From Ensifer adhaerens (GTDB taxonomy: Bacteria; Pseudomonadota; Alphaproteobacteria; Rhizobiales; Rhizobiaceae), in the NCBI RefSeq assembly GCF_000697965.2, contig NZ_CP015880.1, forward strand, positions 62,001 through 126,000: DNA of 64,000 nucleotides. The letters run 5' to 3'. This document shows, piece by piece, positions 10,096 to 19,278 of this stretch (the first letter of the stretch is position 1; each line of letters starts with the position of its first letter). The translations under genes and the position numbers were made by a program. Below the pieces are notes generated by a model. It was not told the DNA's origin. It saw only the letters and a list, made by a program, of their open reading frames with translations, and did not search any database.

Positions 10096-11007
10096 ATGGA
10101 CCAGCTCACGGCCATGCGCGCCTTTCTCCGGGTCGTCGAAACCGGAAATTTCACCCGCGCTTCCGCTTCGCTGAATATGCCCAAGGCGACATTGACCAAT
10201 CTCATCCAGGGATTGGAGGCGCATCTGCGCACAAAACTTCTGAACCGCACCACCCGCCGGGTGCTGGTAACGCCCGATGGCGCGCTCTATTACGAACGCG
10301 CGGCACGCCTTTTGACCGACCTCGACGAACTCGACGGCAGTCTTTCGAGCGCCCAGACCTTGCCGAAGGGACGGCTCAGGGTGGAGATGGCAAGCGCGAT
10401 TGCCAACCTGATTGTGATCCCCGCGCTACCGGAGTTTCACAAGCGTTATCCCGACATCCAGATAGACCTCGGGGTCTCGGACAGGACGGTGGACTACGTG
10501 GCCGAGAATGTCGATTGCGCCATCCGCGTCGGTGCGCTCACCGACCAGTCCCTGATCGCGCGCCGCATCACCGAGATGAGCTTCGTCGCCTGCGCAGCGC
10601 CCGATTACCTCTCGCGCCACGCGATCCCGCAGCATCCGTCGGATCTCTCGAAGAACTGCTACGTCGTCGGCTACTTCCGGCCGCAGACCGGGCAGCAGTT
10701 GCCGTTCTACTTCAAGCGCGGCAACGAGGAGATCGAGGTGAACGGCCGCTATGCCGTGGCGGCGAATGAAGCCACCACCTATCTCGCGGCGGCGCGAGCC
10801 GGCCTCGGCGTCATTCAGGCGCCGCGTTTCATGGTGCGCGAGGACCTCGAGACCGGCGCCATGCGGCCGGTGCTGGAGGATTGGGAAGTCGAGCCCATGC
10901 CGATCTATCTCGTCTATCCGCCGAACCGGCATCTGAGCAGCCGGCTGCGCGTCTTTGCTGACTGGGTGGTCAAGATCGTCGCCCAATCGCAGCTCGACGC
11001 TGCCTGA
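10096..11007 (+). CDS. LysR-family transcriptional regulator
   Basis: The 303-residue protein has the standard layout: an N-terminal winged helix-turn-helix ([22 protein letters not shown], about residues 1-60), a linker helix and a two-lobed LysR substrate-binding domain. It resembles the AaeR/CrgA-like group by its RVVETGNF opening. The ATG at 10096 is chosen over a TTG two codons earlier. It is divergent from the hydrolase-like/adaptor/pump operon, so it most likely controls that operon in response to a small molecule. Confidence 0.92.
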   Translation: MDQLTAMRAFLRVVETGNFTRASASLNMPKATLTNLIQGLEAHLRTKLLNRTTRRVLVTPDGALYYERAARLLTDLDELDGSLSSAQTLPKGRLRVEMASAIANLIVIPALPEFHKRYPDIQIDLGVSDRTVDYVAENVDCAIRVGALTDQSLIARRITEMSFVACAAPDYLSRHAIPQHPSDLSKNCYVVGYFRPQTGQQLPFYFKRGNEEIEVNGRYAVAANEATTYLAAARAGLGVIQAPRFMVREDLETGAMRPVLEDWEVEPMPIYLVYPPNRHLSSRLRVFADWVVKIVAQSQLDAA

Positions 11008-11103
11008 CCGTCACGCGCGCTGGCTCGGTGCCATGCATGATCCGCATTGCGCTGAGCGTCCGGGTGGAGTGCCGGGACCGCTCGCTCCCGGTCCTCGGAA
11101 TAA

Positions 11104-11137
11104 CAAAAAAGGCGCCGCGATCGGATCGCAACGCCTT
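11104..11137 (-). terminator. Rho-independent terminator of the DEAD-box helicase gene
   Basis: On the minus strand a long stem (arms at 11109-11122 and 11124-11137, including two G-U pairs) ends in a run of six T. It lies 32 bases past the helicase stop codon. Confidence 0.85.
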
Positions 11138-11169
11138 GTTGATTGGCTTTTGGGTTGCCGTCGCCGGGC

Positions 11170-13140
11170 TCAGCCCTGGCGGTTCTTGGCGTTGCCCTTC
11201 GGCTTGGTTTTGGGCTTGAAGCCGCCGTCCTTGCCAGCGTCCGGCTTGCCCTTCTTCTTGTTGCCCCAAGGCTTTTCGGCGCCCTTCGCCGGCGGCCTGT
11301 CCTCGGTATGGGCAGGCCCATCGCTATAGGCGGCCTTCTTTTCGAACTTGCGCTTCGGCTTGAAGTCGCCGCGGTCGTCATTGCGAGCGGCGTCGTCGGA
11401 ATAGGGGCGCTTCTTGGCAAAGCCCGGCTTATCCTTGGAGAAGTTCGGCTTGTCCCTCGAGAAACTCGGCTTTTCCTGGCGCTGCTGCGACAGATCCGGC
11501 GCGCCGGCGAGCGGCTTCACGCGGATGCCCTTCTCCAGCATCTTGTCTTTGCCGATCGCTGACAGGAAGCGTTCGGCACCCTCGGCGGTCATCTCGACGA
11601 AGGTCTCTTCCTGCTGCATTCGGATCGCGCCGATGTCGCGCTTGGTCAGCTTGCCGTGACGGCAGAGCATCGGGATCAGCCAGCGCGGCTCGGCACTCTG
11701 CTTGCGGCCGACGGACAGCGAGAACCAGCTGCCGTCGCTGAAATCGGCCCGCTCGGCGCCGAAGTCCTCGCGCGGGGCACGATCATCGCGCGGTGCGCGT
11801 TCGTCGCGGCGCGGCTTGGCGCCGACAGCGACTTCGATCAGGTCTTCCGGAGCGGACCGTCCCGAACGGAACTGGCGTACGAAGGCGGCGGCCATCTGCT
11901 CGGCACCGTGGCGCTCGATAAGTGCTGCCACGATCGCCTGTTCGTCCTCGCGGATCGGCTCGGCAAAGCTCGTATCGGCAAGCAGGCGCTCGTCGTCACG
12001 TTGGCTGACCTCGTCGGCCGACGGCGGGCGTGCCCAGGTCGCGGTAATCCGGCCCCCGTCGAGCAGGCGCTCAGCCTTGCGGCGCTGGTTGACCGGCACG
12101 ATCAGTGCGCTGACGCCCTTCTGACCCGCGCGTCCGGTGCGGCCGCTGCGGTGAAGCAGCGTCTCGGAGTTGGTTGGCAGATCGGCGTGAATGACCAGTT
12201 CCAGGCCCGGCAGGTCGATGCCGCGGGCGGCAACGTCGGTCGCAATGCAGACGCGGGCACGGCCGTCGCGCATGGCCTGCAGGGCGTGGGTGCGTTCGTT
12301 CTGGCTGAGCTCGCCCGAAAGCGCCACCACCGAGAAGCCGCGGTTGTTGAAGCGGGCGGTCAGATGGTTGACCGCGGCGCGGGTCGAGCAGAACACGATG
12401 GCGTTGCGCGCTTCGTAAAAGCGCAGCACGTTGATGATCGCGTTTTCGCGATCGTTCGGCGCAACGGTGAGCGCGCGGTATTCGATATCGACATGCTGCT
12501 TCTGTTCGGAAGCGGTGCTGATGCGTACGGCGTCGCGCTGGTAGTTCTTGGCGAGCGTTGCGATCGACTTCGGCACGGTCGCCGAGAACATCAGGGTGCG
12601 GCGATCGTCAGGGGACTCTTCGAGAATGAATTCGAGGTCTTCGCGGAAGCCGAGGTCGAGCATTTCGTCGGCTTCGTCGAGAACGATGGCGCGCAGCGAA
12701 GAAATGTCGAGCGAGTTGCGGCGAATATGGTCACAAAGGCGACCGGGCGTGCCGACGACGATGTGGGCGCCGCGTTCCAGCGTGCGCTTCTCGGTGCGCA
12801 TGTCCATGCCGCCGACACACGAGGCGATCGTCGCGCCGGTCTCACCGTAGAGCCACTCAAGCTCGCGCTTGACCTGAAGCGCCAGTTCGCGCGTCGGTGC
12901 GATGGCGAGCGCCAGGGGGGCACCGGCAGGCCCGAAGCGGCGTTCATCGCCAAGCAGCGTCGGCGCCAGCGCCAGGCCGAAGGCGACCGTCTTGCCGGAA
13001 CCGGTCTGCGCCGAAACCAGGGCGTCGCGCCCGGCGAGTTCCGGATCGCGCATCGCCTGTTGAACCGGCGTCAATTCGTTGTAACCGCGTTTTGCCAACG
13101 CCTCGGCGATCGCAGGCGCGATCCCTTCGAATTCAGTCAT
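11170..13140 (-). CDS. deaD: DEAD-box ATP-dependent RNA helicase with DbpA-type RNA-binding domain
   Basis: Unwinds structured RNA, probably in ribosome assembly and cold adaptation. The 656-residue protein has the Q motif near residue 20, AQTGSGKT (Walker A) near residue 43, DEAD near residue 152, SAT near residue 182 and HRSGRTGRAG in the second RecA lobe. A DbpA-like RNA-binding fold occupies about residues 450-540 and a Lys/Arg-rich tail with repeated FSRDKPNFSKDKP-type units follows. I start at the ATG 13138-13140, which has GAAAG upstream; extending to 13215 adds 25 unconserved residues. It is a single-gene unit with its own terminator. Confidence 0.92.
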   Translation of the reverse strand: MTEFEGIAPAIAEALAKRGYNELTPVQQAMRDPELAGRDALVSAQTGSGKTVAFGLALAPTLLGDERRFGPAGAPLALAIAPTRELALQVKRELEWLYGETGATIASCVGGMDMRTEKRTLERGAHIVVGTPGRLCDHIRRNSLDISSLRAIVLDEADEMLDLGFREDLEFILEESPDDRRTLMFSATVPKSIATLAKNYQRDAVRISTASEQKQHVDIEYRALTVAPNDRENAIINVLRFYEARNAIVFCSTRAAVNHLTARFNNRGFSVVALSGELSQNERTHALQAMRDGRARVCIATDVAARGIDLPGLELVIHADLPTNSETLLHRSGRTGRAGQKGVSALIVPVNQRRKAERLLDGGRITATWARPPSADEVSQRDDERLLADTSFAEPIREDEQAIVAALIERHGAEQMAAAFVRQFRSGRSAPEDLIEVAVGAKPRRDERAPRDDRAPREDFGAERADFSDGSWFSLSVGRKQSAEPRWLIPMLCRHGKLTKRDIGAIRMQQEETFVEMTAEGAERFLSAIGKDKMLEKGIRVKPLAGAPDLSQQRQEKPSFSRDKPNFSKDKPGFAKKRPYSDDAARNDDRGDFKPKRKFEKKAAYSDGPAHTEDRPPAKGAEKPWGNKKKGKPDAGKDGGFKPKTKPKGNAKNRQG

Positions 13141-13279
13141 ATCTTGTCTTTCGGATATCGGTCGTAGAGCCCAGGACGAACGGATCGTCTCGGCGCCAAT
13201 TGCCGCGGCCAACACGTCGCGGGCCTGTCATGGCGCGCTACATACGCGCTCACGCGGTTCTTGTACAGGGGCGAAGGGT

Positions 13280-13663
13280 TCAAGGGCCGGGTTCGTCGCT
13301 GCGCGCGCCGAACTCGTTGGGCCCCTGATCGCCCGGCCAGAGGCAAAGGGCGATGAAGACGACCGGGCTCAAGACCGGGATAAACAGAGTGAGGGAAAGC
13401 GGGCCGGGATAGCCGATATCGTGCAGGCGCTTGATCGCCAGCATGGCGATGGAGGGCAGCGAGACGAGGCTCGAGACGACGAATGCCAGCGTCCAGAGCG
13501 CCAGCACCGTCTCATTGCCCTCGTTGGCAACCATTCGGGCGACCATGAAGCCGCCGATCAGGAACCAGAATAGCCAGGAGAGAAAGAAGGGCAGGCGGCC
13601 GATGCGACCGGAGGGGCTGAAGAACAGCCAGGTCATGCTCGGCTGCGGCCCCTCCGGTGTCAT
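13280..13663 (-). CDS. DUF805 membrane protein
   Basis: A 127-residue protein with the DUF805 pattern: a SPSGRIGRLPFF opening, three or four hydrophobic segments, and a conserved KRLHDIGYPG loop near residue 77. The family is found in inner membranes and has no established function. It starts 5 bases after the dapD stop on the same strand, so it is probably translated from the dapD message. The start ATG at 13661-13663 is chosen for that spacing. Confidence 0.8.
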   Translation of the reverse strand: MTPEGPQPSMTWLFFSPSGRIGRLPFFLSWLFWFLIGGFMVARMVANEGNETVLALWTLAFVVSSLVSLPSIAMLAIKRLHDIGYPGPLSLTLFIPVLSPVVFIALCLWPGDQGPNEFGARSDEPGP

Positions 13664-13668
13664 CGCGA

Positions 13669-14526
13669 TCAGTCCCGAAGCAGTTCGTTGATGCCGGTCT
13701 TCGAGCGGGTCTTCTCGTCGACGCGCTTGACGATGACGGCGCAATAGAGGTTCGGCGCCGGCTGGCCGTTGCCCATGGTCGAGCCCGAGGGCATCGAACC
13801 TGCGACGACGACCGAGTAGGGCGGCACTTCGCCATAGGTCACTTCGCCGGTGGCGCGGTCGACGATCTTGGTCGACTTGCCGATGAAGACGCCCATGCCG
13901 AGGACCGAGCCTTCGCGCACGATGCAGCCTTCGACGACTTCCGAGCGGGCGCCGATGAAGCAGTTGTCTTCAATGATCGTCGGGCCGGCCTGCATCGGCT
14001 CCAGCACGCCGCCGATGCCGACGCCGCCCGAAAGGTGCACGTTCTTGCCGATCTGGGCGCAGGAGCCGACCGTTGCCCAGGTATCGACCATCGTGCCTTC
14101 GCCGACATAGGCGCCGAGATTGACGAAGGAGGGCATCAGGATGGCGTTGGGGGCGATGTAGGCCGAACGGCGCACGACGCAGTTCGGAACGGCGCGGAAG
14201 CCGGCCTTCTCGAACTCGTTGACGCTCCAGCCGTCGAACTTCGAGGGCACCTTGTCCCACCAGACCGACTGGCCCGGGCCGCCCTTGACGATTTCCATCG
14301 GGTTGAGGCGGAAGGAGAGCAGTACGGCCTTCTTCAGCCACTGATTGACCGTCCAGTTACCGTCTTCGCCGCGCTGTGCGACGCGGACCTTGCCGCTGTC
14401 GAGCAGGTTCAGCGCCGTCTCGACGGCATCGCGCACCGCGCCGCGCGTTCCGGTGTTGACGGAGTCGCGGTCTTCAAAGGCGGCTTCGATCGTCTGCGAC
14501 AGGGAGGCGAGGTCGTGGTTCGTCAT
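13669..14526 (-). CDS. dapD: 2,3,4,5-tetrahydropyridine-2,6-dicarboxylate N-succinyltransferase
   Basis: Transfers succinyl from succinyl-CoA to tetrahydrodipicolinate in lysine and diaminopimelate synthesis; DapE removes the group two steps later. The 285-residue protein has an N-terminal helical domain and a left-handed beta-helix from about residue 110, with repeated hexapeptides such as IAPNAI, VNLGAY, IGKNVH and IGARSE. Length is typical of the family. The DUF805 gene follows directly. Upstream lies a palindromic repeat (14566-14633) between dapD and its likely promoter. Confidence 0.95.
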   Translation of the reverse strand: MTNHDLASLSQTIEAAFEDRDSVNTGTRGAVRDAVETALNLLDSGKVRVAQRGEDGNWTVNQWLKKAVLLSFRLNPMEIVKGGPGQSVWWDKVPSKFDGWSVNEFEKAGFRAVPNCVVRRSAYIAPNAILMPSFVNLGAYVGEGTMVDTWATVGSCAQIGKNVHLSGGVGIGGVLEPMQAGPTIIEDNCFIGARSEVVEGCIVREGSVLGMGVFIGKSTKIVDRATGEVTYGEVPPYSVVVAGSMPSGSTMGNGQPAPNLYCAVIVKRVDEKTRSKTGINELLRD

Positions 14527-14565
14527 CGGAATTCCTTAAAGTTCGGCGGTTATCCTGCGAAAGCT

Positions 14566-14633
14566 CTACTGCATAAATCCGAAAATCGGAATCGATTTAA
14601 GGACAAAATTATGCAGCAGATCTAGCTGCTGCA
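14566..14633. repeat. Compound palindromic intergenic element upstream of dapD
   Basis: Outer arms CTACTGCATAA (14566-14576) and TTATGCAGCAG (14609-14619) match at 10 of 11 positions and enclose two smaller palindromes, TCCGA-AAA-TCGGA and AATCGATT. Overlapping the right arm is a second perfect palindrome with 8-base arms, TGCAGCAG (14612-14619) and CTGCTGCA (14626-14633). The look is that of rhizobial intergenic repeat elements; I cannot confirm other copies elsewhere in the genome. Confidence 0.5.
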
Positions 14634-14891
14634 GCGACCTTGACACGTCCTGAGCGGCGGTGGCTGCACGACGTGATCCTGAAATGTTGAAGGGCTTTTC
14701 AGGTCCCTGGAGTGGCCGGGGCTTGGCAAACTGAGGCGAACACGGCACTACAGCGCCGCGTACCCGTTCGGGATGCGCAAAGGCCGCCGCAGCGCGCTGA
14801 TGCGCTTGCGACCTTCATGACCGAGGATTGAGGATAGGACGCGTCTGGACGAGATGCCGATTGTCCGGAACGCGACGGGAAAGACGAGAAT
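14634..14891. other. Remainder of the dapD/LOG-like divergent intergenic region
   Basis: A TTGACA at 14640 has no good partner hexamer at the right distance. I see no small gene and no clear further motif here; promoters for the two divergent genes must lie somewhere in 14527-14891. Confidence 0.3.
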
Positions 14892-15791
14892 ATGGCACGC
14901 ATGAAGAAGCGCGCTCTGCGCCGCAAAGATGGGGTCTGGGATCCGCTGGCCGACAGCTCGCAGAGCCGGCAACGCGCACAGACCGTTCCGGTCACGCCGC
15001 AATCGGCTTCGCCTTCCTATCGCCTCGCCTATATCGACGACGATTTTCTCTGCCGCGAAGAACTGCGCCCGATCCGGCTGCAGCTCGAACTCCTGAAGAC
15101 CGAAATGATGCTGGAAGAGCGCGGCATCAACTCCACCGTCGTCATGTTCGGCGGCGCTCGCATTCCTGAGCCCGGCGGCGACGCCTGGGCAGCGAAGAAC
15201 GAGACGCAGCGCAAGAACCTCGAAGCCGCCTCGGTCTATTACGAGGAAGCACGCAAGTTCGCGCGGCTCTGCTCCGAGCATTCGGCCAAGCTGCACTACA
15301 AGGAATATGTCGTCGTCACCGGCGGAGGCCCGGGCGTGATGGAAGCCGGCAATCGCGGCGCCGATGATGTCGGCGCGCCGTCGATCGGCCTCAACATCGT
15401 GCTGCCGCACGAGCAGGCGCCCAATCGCTACGTGACGCCCGAACTGTCGTTCAACTTCCACTATTTCGCCATCCGCAAGATGCACTTCCTGTTGCGCGCC
15501 AAGGCCGTCACCGTTTTCCCGGGCGGCTTCGGTACGCTGGACGAGCTCTTCGAGACGATGACGCTGATGCAGACCGGGCGTCTTGCGCTGGTTCCGCTCA
15601 TTCTCTTCGGGGAAAAATTCTGGCGCTCGATCGTCAATTTCGAGGCGCTTGCCGAATTCGGCACGATCGCGCCGAACGACGTCGATCTGGTCCAGTTCGT
15701 CGAAACGGCTGATGAAGCCTGGGATATCATTTCCCGCTTCTATGAAACGGTCGACCCGAAGTCCGTTCCGATGGCAAATGGCCGCCGCTGA
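14892..15791 (+). CDS. LOG/TIGR00730-type Rossmann-fold protein
   Basis: The family includes cytokinin-riboside 5'-monophosphate phosphoribohydrolases (LOG) and related nucleotide-cleaving proteins. The 299-residue protein has both signature motifs: TGGGPGVMEAGNRGA near residue 142 and FPGGFGTLDELFE near residue 205, where the Arg/Glu pair of the active site lies. It is longer than minimal LOG proteins, with about 45 extra N-terminal residues and about 50 more before the core, so the exact substrate is open. GGGAAAGACGA precedes the ATG. Confidence 0.85.
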   Translation: MARMKKRALRRKDGVWDPLADSSQSRQRAQTVPVTPQSASPSYRLAYIDDDFLCREELRPIRLQLELLKTEMMLEERGINSTVVMFGGARIPEPGGDAWAAKNETQRKNLEAASVYYEEARKFARLCSEHSAKLHYKEYVVVTGGGPGVMEAGNRGADDVGAPSIGLNIVLPHEQAPNRYVTPELSFNFHYFAIRKMHFLLRAKAVTVFPGGFGTLDELFETMTLMQTGRLALVPLILFGEKFWRSIVNFEALAEFGTIAPNDVDLVQFVETADEAWDIISRFYETVDPKSVPMANGRR

Positions 15792-15803
15792 TCGCAGCGG
15801 TCC

Positions 15804-15846
15804 AAAAAAAGCGCATAGCCCCTCGCTGGGGGAGCAAGGGGCTATG
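15804..15846 (-). terminator. Rho-independent terminator of the EF-hand gene
   Basis: Perfect 10-base arms CATAGCCCCT (15814-15823) and AGGGGCTATG (15837-15846) with a 13-base loop; on the minus strand the stem is followed by seven T (15804-15810). It lies between two convergent genes and points leftward. Confidence 0.85.
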
Positions 15847-15897
15847 GGCTAGGCAGGAGCCTCTCCACCGGGCGGTGGGGAGAGAGAAGAGCTCCCG

Positions 15898-16422
15898 TCA
15901 GATCTTTTTGGTGAAGTCGGCCGCGTCTATGACGCCGTCGCCATTCTTGTCGCGCCGCTTGAACATGGCTTCCGCGGCGCTTGAAACTTCGCTGGCGCTC
16001 AAGGAACCGTTGCCGTCGGCATCGACGCGCTTGAAGGCCTTCGGGCGCAGCCCAGGCAGCATGGCCGGGCGGGCTTCCCTCAGCTTGGCAAGGGCGGTCT
16101 CGCGCTCCGTGCCTGTCTTGGCCTTGGCTTCCTTCCAGGTCTTGCGCGCCTCACGGAAGGCCTCGCGCTTGACCTTCATTTCTTCGGCGCTGATCTGCCC
16201 GTCGCCATTGGTATCGAAGGTTTTGAAATTGTCGGAGATCCGCGCCTGGAACTCGGTGAGCGAAACCTTCTGGTCCTTGTTGGTGTCGAGCCGCTCGATC
16301 ATGTGCTGGCCGCGCTGCTCGGGCGTCATCTTTTCGCGGGCAGCAAAGGAGGGGGAGGCCATTCCGGTGACGGCGACGGAGAGTGCAGCCACGCCGAGGA
16401 TCAGGGTCTTGTTCGGCATCAT
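15898..16422 (-). CDS. Exported EF-hand calcium-binding protein
   Basis: The 174-residue protein has an N-terminal signal peptide (hydrophobic residues 6-22, cleavage likely after ASPSFA) and four EF-hand loops: DTNKDQKVSLTE, DTNGDGQISAEE, DADGNGSLSASE and DKNGDGVIDAAD. The middle of the protein is a charged helix rich in Lys, Glu and Ala. The loops have Asp/Asn at positions 1, 3 and 5 and acidic residues at 12, so calcium binding is expected in the periplasm. The biological role is unknown. The second Met may be the true start. Confidence 0.85.
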   Translation of the reverse strand: MMPNKTLILGVAALSVAVTGMASPSFAAREKMTPEQRGQHMIERLDTNKDQKVSLTEFQARISDNFKTFDTNGDGQISAEEMKVKREAFREARKTWKEAKAKTGTERETALAKLREARPAMLPGLRPKAFKRVDADGNGSLSASEVSSAAEAMFKRRDKNGDGVIDAADFTKKI

Positions 16423-16587
16423 GCGTCCTTTCGATCGGTTGTTTCTGATCGCAAGGATAGACGCGGGTGCAGCCGACGCCAGTTAAACTTTGGTAATTTA
16501 AGTCATTGGCCGAAAAGAGGTTTTTCGGCGGCAAAATTGTGTCGCAGCGGGCGGGACGCCGTCTTTGCGGCGTCCGCCAGCGCCACT

Positions 16588-17301
16588 CTAGAGATCTGTG
16601 AGGAGGCTCCGCAGGAAGCCGGCGAGGTCTTCCGTCACGTAGTCGATCTGCTCGTCGGTGTCGTTCGACTTTTCCCACGATTCCGCAAAGGTGTATTCGA
16701 GGTTCTGCGGCACCAGCAGCACCGTCTTCATGCCCAGCGCCTTCGGCACGAGGAGATTGCGCGGCAGGTCCTCGAACATCACGGCATTGCGGGTATCGAC
16801 CCGGTGCAGGCTCATGAACTTGTCATAGGTCTCGCCCGCGGGCTTCGGCACGAAGTCGGCGGCGACGATATCGAAGATGTCGTCGAAATGGTCGAGGATG
16901 CCGAGCGCCCGGGCCGTCATCTGCGCATGGGCAACGCTGCCATTGGTGAAGATGAACTTGCGGCCGGGAAGCGACTTGATCGCTTCGCCGAGCGCCGGGT
17001 CGGCCGGAACGATCGAATAGTCGATCGCATGGGCCTGCTCGAGGAACTCGTTCGGGTCGATGCCGTGATGGACCATCAGGCCTTTGAGCGTCGTGCCGTG
17101 GTCGCGGTAATAGTCCTTCTGCAGCTTCTTGGCGTCGGCCGGATCGAGCGACAAAAGCTTCGCCACATAGGCCGTCATGTTGCGGTCGATCTGCGCAAAC
17201 AGGTTGACGTGGTGGGGATAGAGCGTGTTGTCGAGGTCGAAGACCCAGTCGGTGACATGGGCGAATTCGGAGCGGGTCGGCAGGCGGGCGAGCTTTTTCA
17301 T
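16588..17301 (-). CDS. HAD-family pyrimidine 5'-nucleotidase-like phosphatase
   Basis: A 237-residue soluble haloacid-dehalogenase-fold enzyme. VFDLDNTLYP near residue 19 has the nucleophilic and acid/base Asp, FTNGS near residue 109 is motif II, and MFEDLPRNL near residue 175 is the metal-binding motif. The DLDNTLYP variant marks the SDT1/Phm8-like pyrimidine 5'-nucleotidase group. I start at the ATG 17299-17301 because residues upstream look non-coding and the motif then sits at the normal distance from the N-terminus. Confidence 0.85.
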   Translation of the reverse strand: MKKLARLPTRSEFAHVTDWVFDLDNTLYPHHVNLFAQIDRNMTAYVAKLLSLDPADAKKLQKDYYRDHGTTLKGLMVHHGIDPNEFLEQAHAIDYSIVPADPALGEAIKSLPGRKFIFTNGSVAHAQMTARALGILDHFDDIFDIVAADFVPKPAGETYDKFMSLHRVDTRNAVMFEDLPRNLLVPKALGMKTVLLVPQNLEYTFAESWEKSNDTDEQIDYVTEDLAGFLRSLLTDL

Positions 17302-17444
17302 GACCGCCTTATGACACGACCGACCGTGGCGGCAAACGGGAAAATGGCGATGCGGGGCCGGGCGTAATGCTGGCGCATAGATTAGCGCTTTGAATTGGCG
17401 GTTGTGCGTGGCATCTTCCGGCTCGCGCGGTTTTTGGCTCGGGG

Positions 17445-18248
17445 ATGCGGATGCCAATGTCGAACGAAGTATTCTATCTGCTCTTTCTGTTCGGGTTTTA
17501 CACGTTCACCGTCGTTACCTATTTCGCGCTTGGCTATGGCATCACATGGCTCAACGAGCGCAATCCCGAGCGAAAGATCCAGAAGGGACGCGGTTCCGAC
17601 AAGCGCCGCAGCGCCGAGATCCGCCAGAGCCTCAAATCGATGTTCAGCGCCTGCCTGCCGCTGACGATCGGTCTTTACGCCCAGCAGAAGGGCTGGGCGC
17701 CGGCGCCCTGGACGCTCACCTGGTGGAACGCCCTGCCGCTCTTCGTGCTCAGCATGATCCTCTACGATGCCTGGTTCTATTTCATGCACCGGCTGCTGCA
17801 CACCAAGTGGCTCTATCCGCTGCATGCCCTGCATCATAAAAGCGTGGCGCCGACGATCTGGAGCACCTATTCCGAGGACGTCTTCGACAACTTCCTGCTT
17901 CAGAGCTTTTCGGCCGTCGTCGTTTTCGTCGTGCCGTTTCCGCCGCTGGTGCTCATCGCCCATCGGCTGTTCGAACATTTCAACGGCATGATCGGCCATT
18001 GCGGCTTCGAGTATTTTGCCGCCTCCACCGCGCGCTACCCGTCTCCGCTGCTGTGCACGACGTTCCATGATCAGCACCATTCGGGCTTCAGGTACAATTA
18101 CGCCAACTACTTCTCCTTCTGGGACCGTGTGCTCGGAACGCTCGCGCCGAACTACGATCAGCGGGTAAAGACCTTCGAGGACGAGGCGCCCCGGATCACG
18201 ATCAGCGAGGGCACGGAGCTCGCAGAGGCGCGGGAAAGGGCGGAGTAG
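17445..18248 (+). CDS. Sterol desaturase / fatty acid hydroxylase family membrane protein
   Basis: A di-iron membrane oxygenase of the fatty acid hydroxylase superfamily; the substrate is probably a lipid but cannot be named. The 267-residue protein shows the His boxes HRLLH near 119, HALHH near 130 and HDQHH near 208, with further His in FEHFNGMIGHCG. Hydrophobic segments occur near residues 8-30, 60-80, 92-112 and 150-172. ATGs at 17445, 17451 and 17457 are in frame; GGGG at 17441-17444 best serves 17451. Confidence 0.85.
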   Translation: MRMPMSNEVFYLLFLFGFYTFTVVTYFALGYGITWLNERNPERKIQKGRGSDKRRSAEIRQSLKSMFSACLPLTIGLYAQQKGWAPAPWTLTWWNALPLFVLSMILYDAWFYFMHRLLHTKWLYPLHALHHKSVAPTIWSTYSEDVFDNFLLQSFSAVVVFVVPFPPLVLIAHRLFEHFNGMIGHCGFEYFAASTARYPSPLLCTTFHDQHHSGFRYNYANYFSFWDRVLGTLAPNYDQRVKTFEDEAPRITISEGTELAEARERAE

Positions 18249-18306
18249 CAACCGGTCCGTTAGGTGGTCCTTGGCAACGAGCCGGCCTGCATGCTAGCTC
18301 GAAACG

Positions 18307-19221
18307 ATGGAAACCTGGGTCCTCATCACCATCGCCGCGGCCTTCCTTCAGAACGTCCGCTCCGCAATGCAGAAACACTTGAAAGGCGTCATGGGCACGA
18401 CGGGCGCGACCTTCGTGCGCTTCGGCTTCGGCCTGCCGTTCGCCTTCCTCTATCTCGTTGTGCTCTGGCAGGTGGTGGGCCGTCCGCTTCCGGTGCCGAA
18501 CGGCACTTTCTTCCTCTGGGCGGTGATCGGGGGGCTGGCGCAGATCGCCGCAACCTTCCTGCTCGTCCATCTCTTCTCCTTCCGCAACTTCGCCGTCGGC
18601 ACCGCCTATTCGCGCACGGAACCGGCGCAGGCAGCGCTTTTCGGCCTGATTTTCCTCGGCGAAAAGGCGAGCGAGGGCACGCTGGTGGCAATCGCCATCT
18701 CGGTCGTCGGCGTGATGCTGATTTCGGTGGCGCGCACGACCCTGAGTGCGCGCACGCTGGTGACCTCGGTATTCTCGCGCACGGCCGGCATCGGCTTGCT
18801 GTCCGGCACCTTCTTCGGCCTTTCGGCCGTCGCCTACCGTTCGGCGTCGCTGGCTCTGGCGCCGAGCCTGCCGGCACCCGACTACATGATGCAGGCAAGC
18901 TTCACGCTCGGCTTCGTCATCCTCTTGCAGACCGTGGTCATGCTGATCTGGATCGTGCTGCGCGAACGCGACGAGCTGCCGCGCATCGCGGCTGCCTGGA
19001 AGCCGGCCTTTGTCGTCGGTTTCGTCGGCGCGTCTGCCTCCTTCGGCTGGTTCATGGCGATGACCCTGCAGCAGGCGGCCGTCGTCAAGGTCGTCGCCCA
19101 GGTGGAAATGCTCTTCACCTTCGCCTCGTCCTTTTTCATCTTCCGCGAATGGATCAACAGACTGGAGCTATTGGGTTGCCTGCTGATCGTGCTCGGTGTC
19201 GTCATGCTGGTGCTGATCTGA
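18307..19221 (+). CDS. EamA/DMT-family transporter
   Basis: A 304-residue inner-membrane protein with about ten hydrophobic helices arranged as two EamA repeats. Its opening VLITIAAAFLQNVRSAMQKHLKG and the later GTAYSRTEPAQAALFGLIFLGE match the drug/metabolite exporter pattern. Substrate unknown. It follows the desaturase-like gene by 58 bases on the same strand and precedes ada, with no obvious terminator on either side, so a loose operon is possible. Confidence 0.85.
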   Translation: METWVLITIAAAFLQNVRSAMQKHLKGVMGTTGATFVRFGFGLPFAFLYLVVLWQVVGRPLPVPNGTFFLWAVIGGLAQIAATFLLVHLFSFRNFAVGTAYSRTEPAQAALFGLIFLGEKASEGTLVAIAISVVGVMLISVARTTLSARTLVTSVFSRTAGIGLLSGTFFGLSAVAYRSASLALAPSLPAPDYMMQASFTLGFVILLQTVVMLIWIVLRERDELPRIAAAWKPAFVVGFVGASASFGWFMAMTLQQAAVVKVVAQVEMLFTFASSFFIFREWINRLELLGCLLIVLGVVMLVLI

Positions 19222-19278
19222 AAAATAGACGCCCGAAAACCGGCGTCTCCCGAGCCGTGGTCATGCTAGAACCGCGGC

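Noticed and set aside
14640..14645. TTGACA as a -35 for the LOG-like gene
   Set aside because: No -10 hexamer at 16-18 bases and it lies about 250 bases from the gene.
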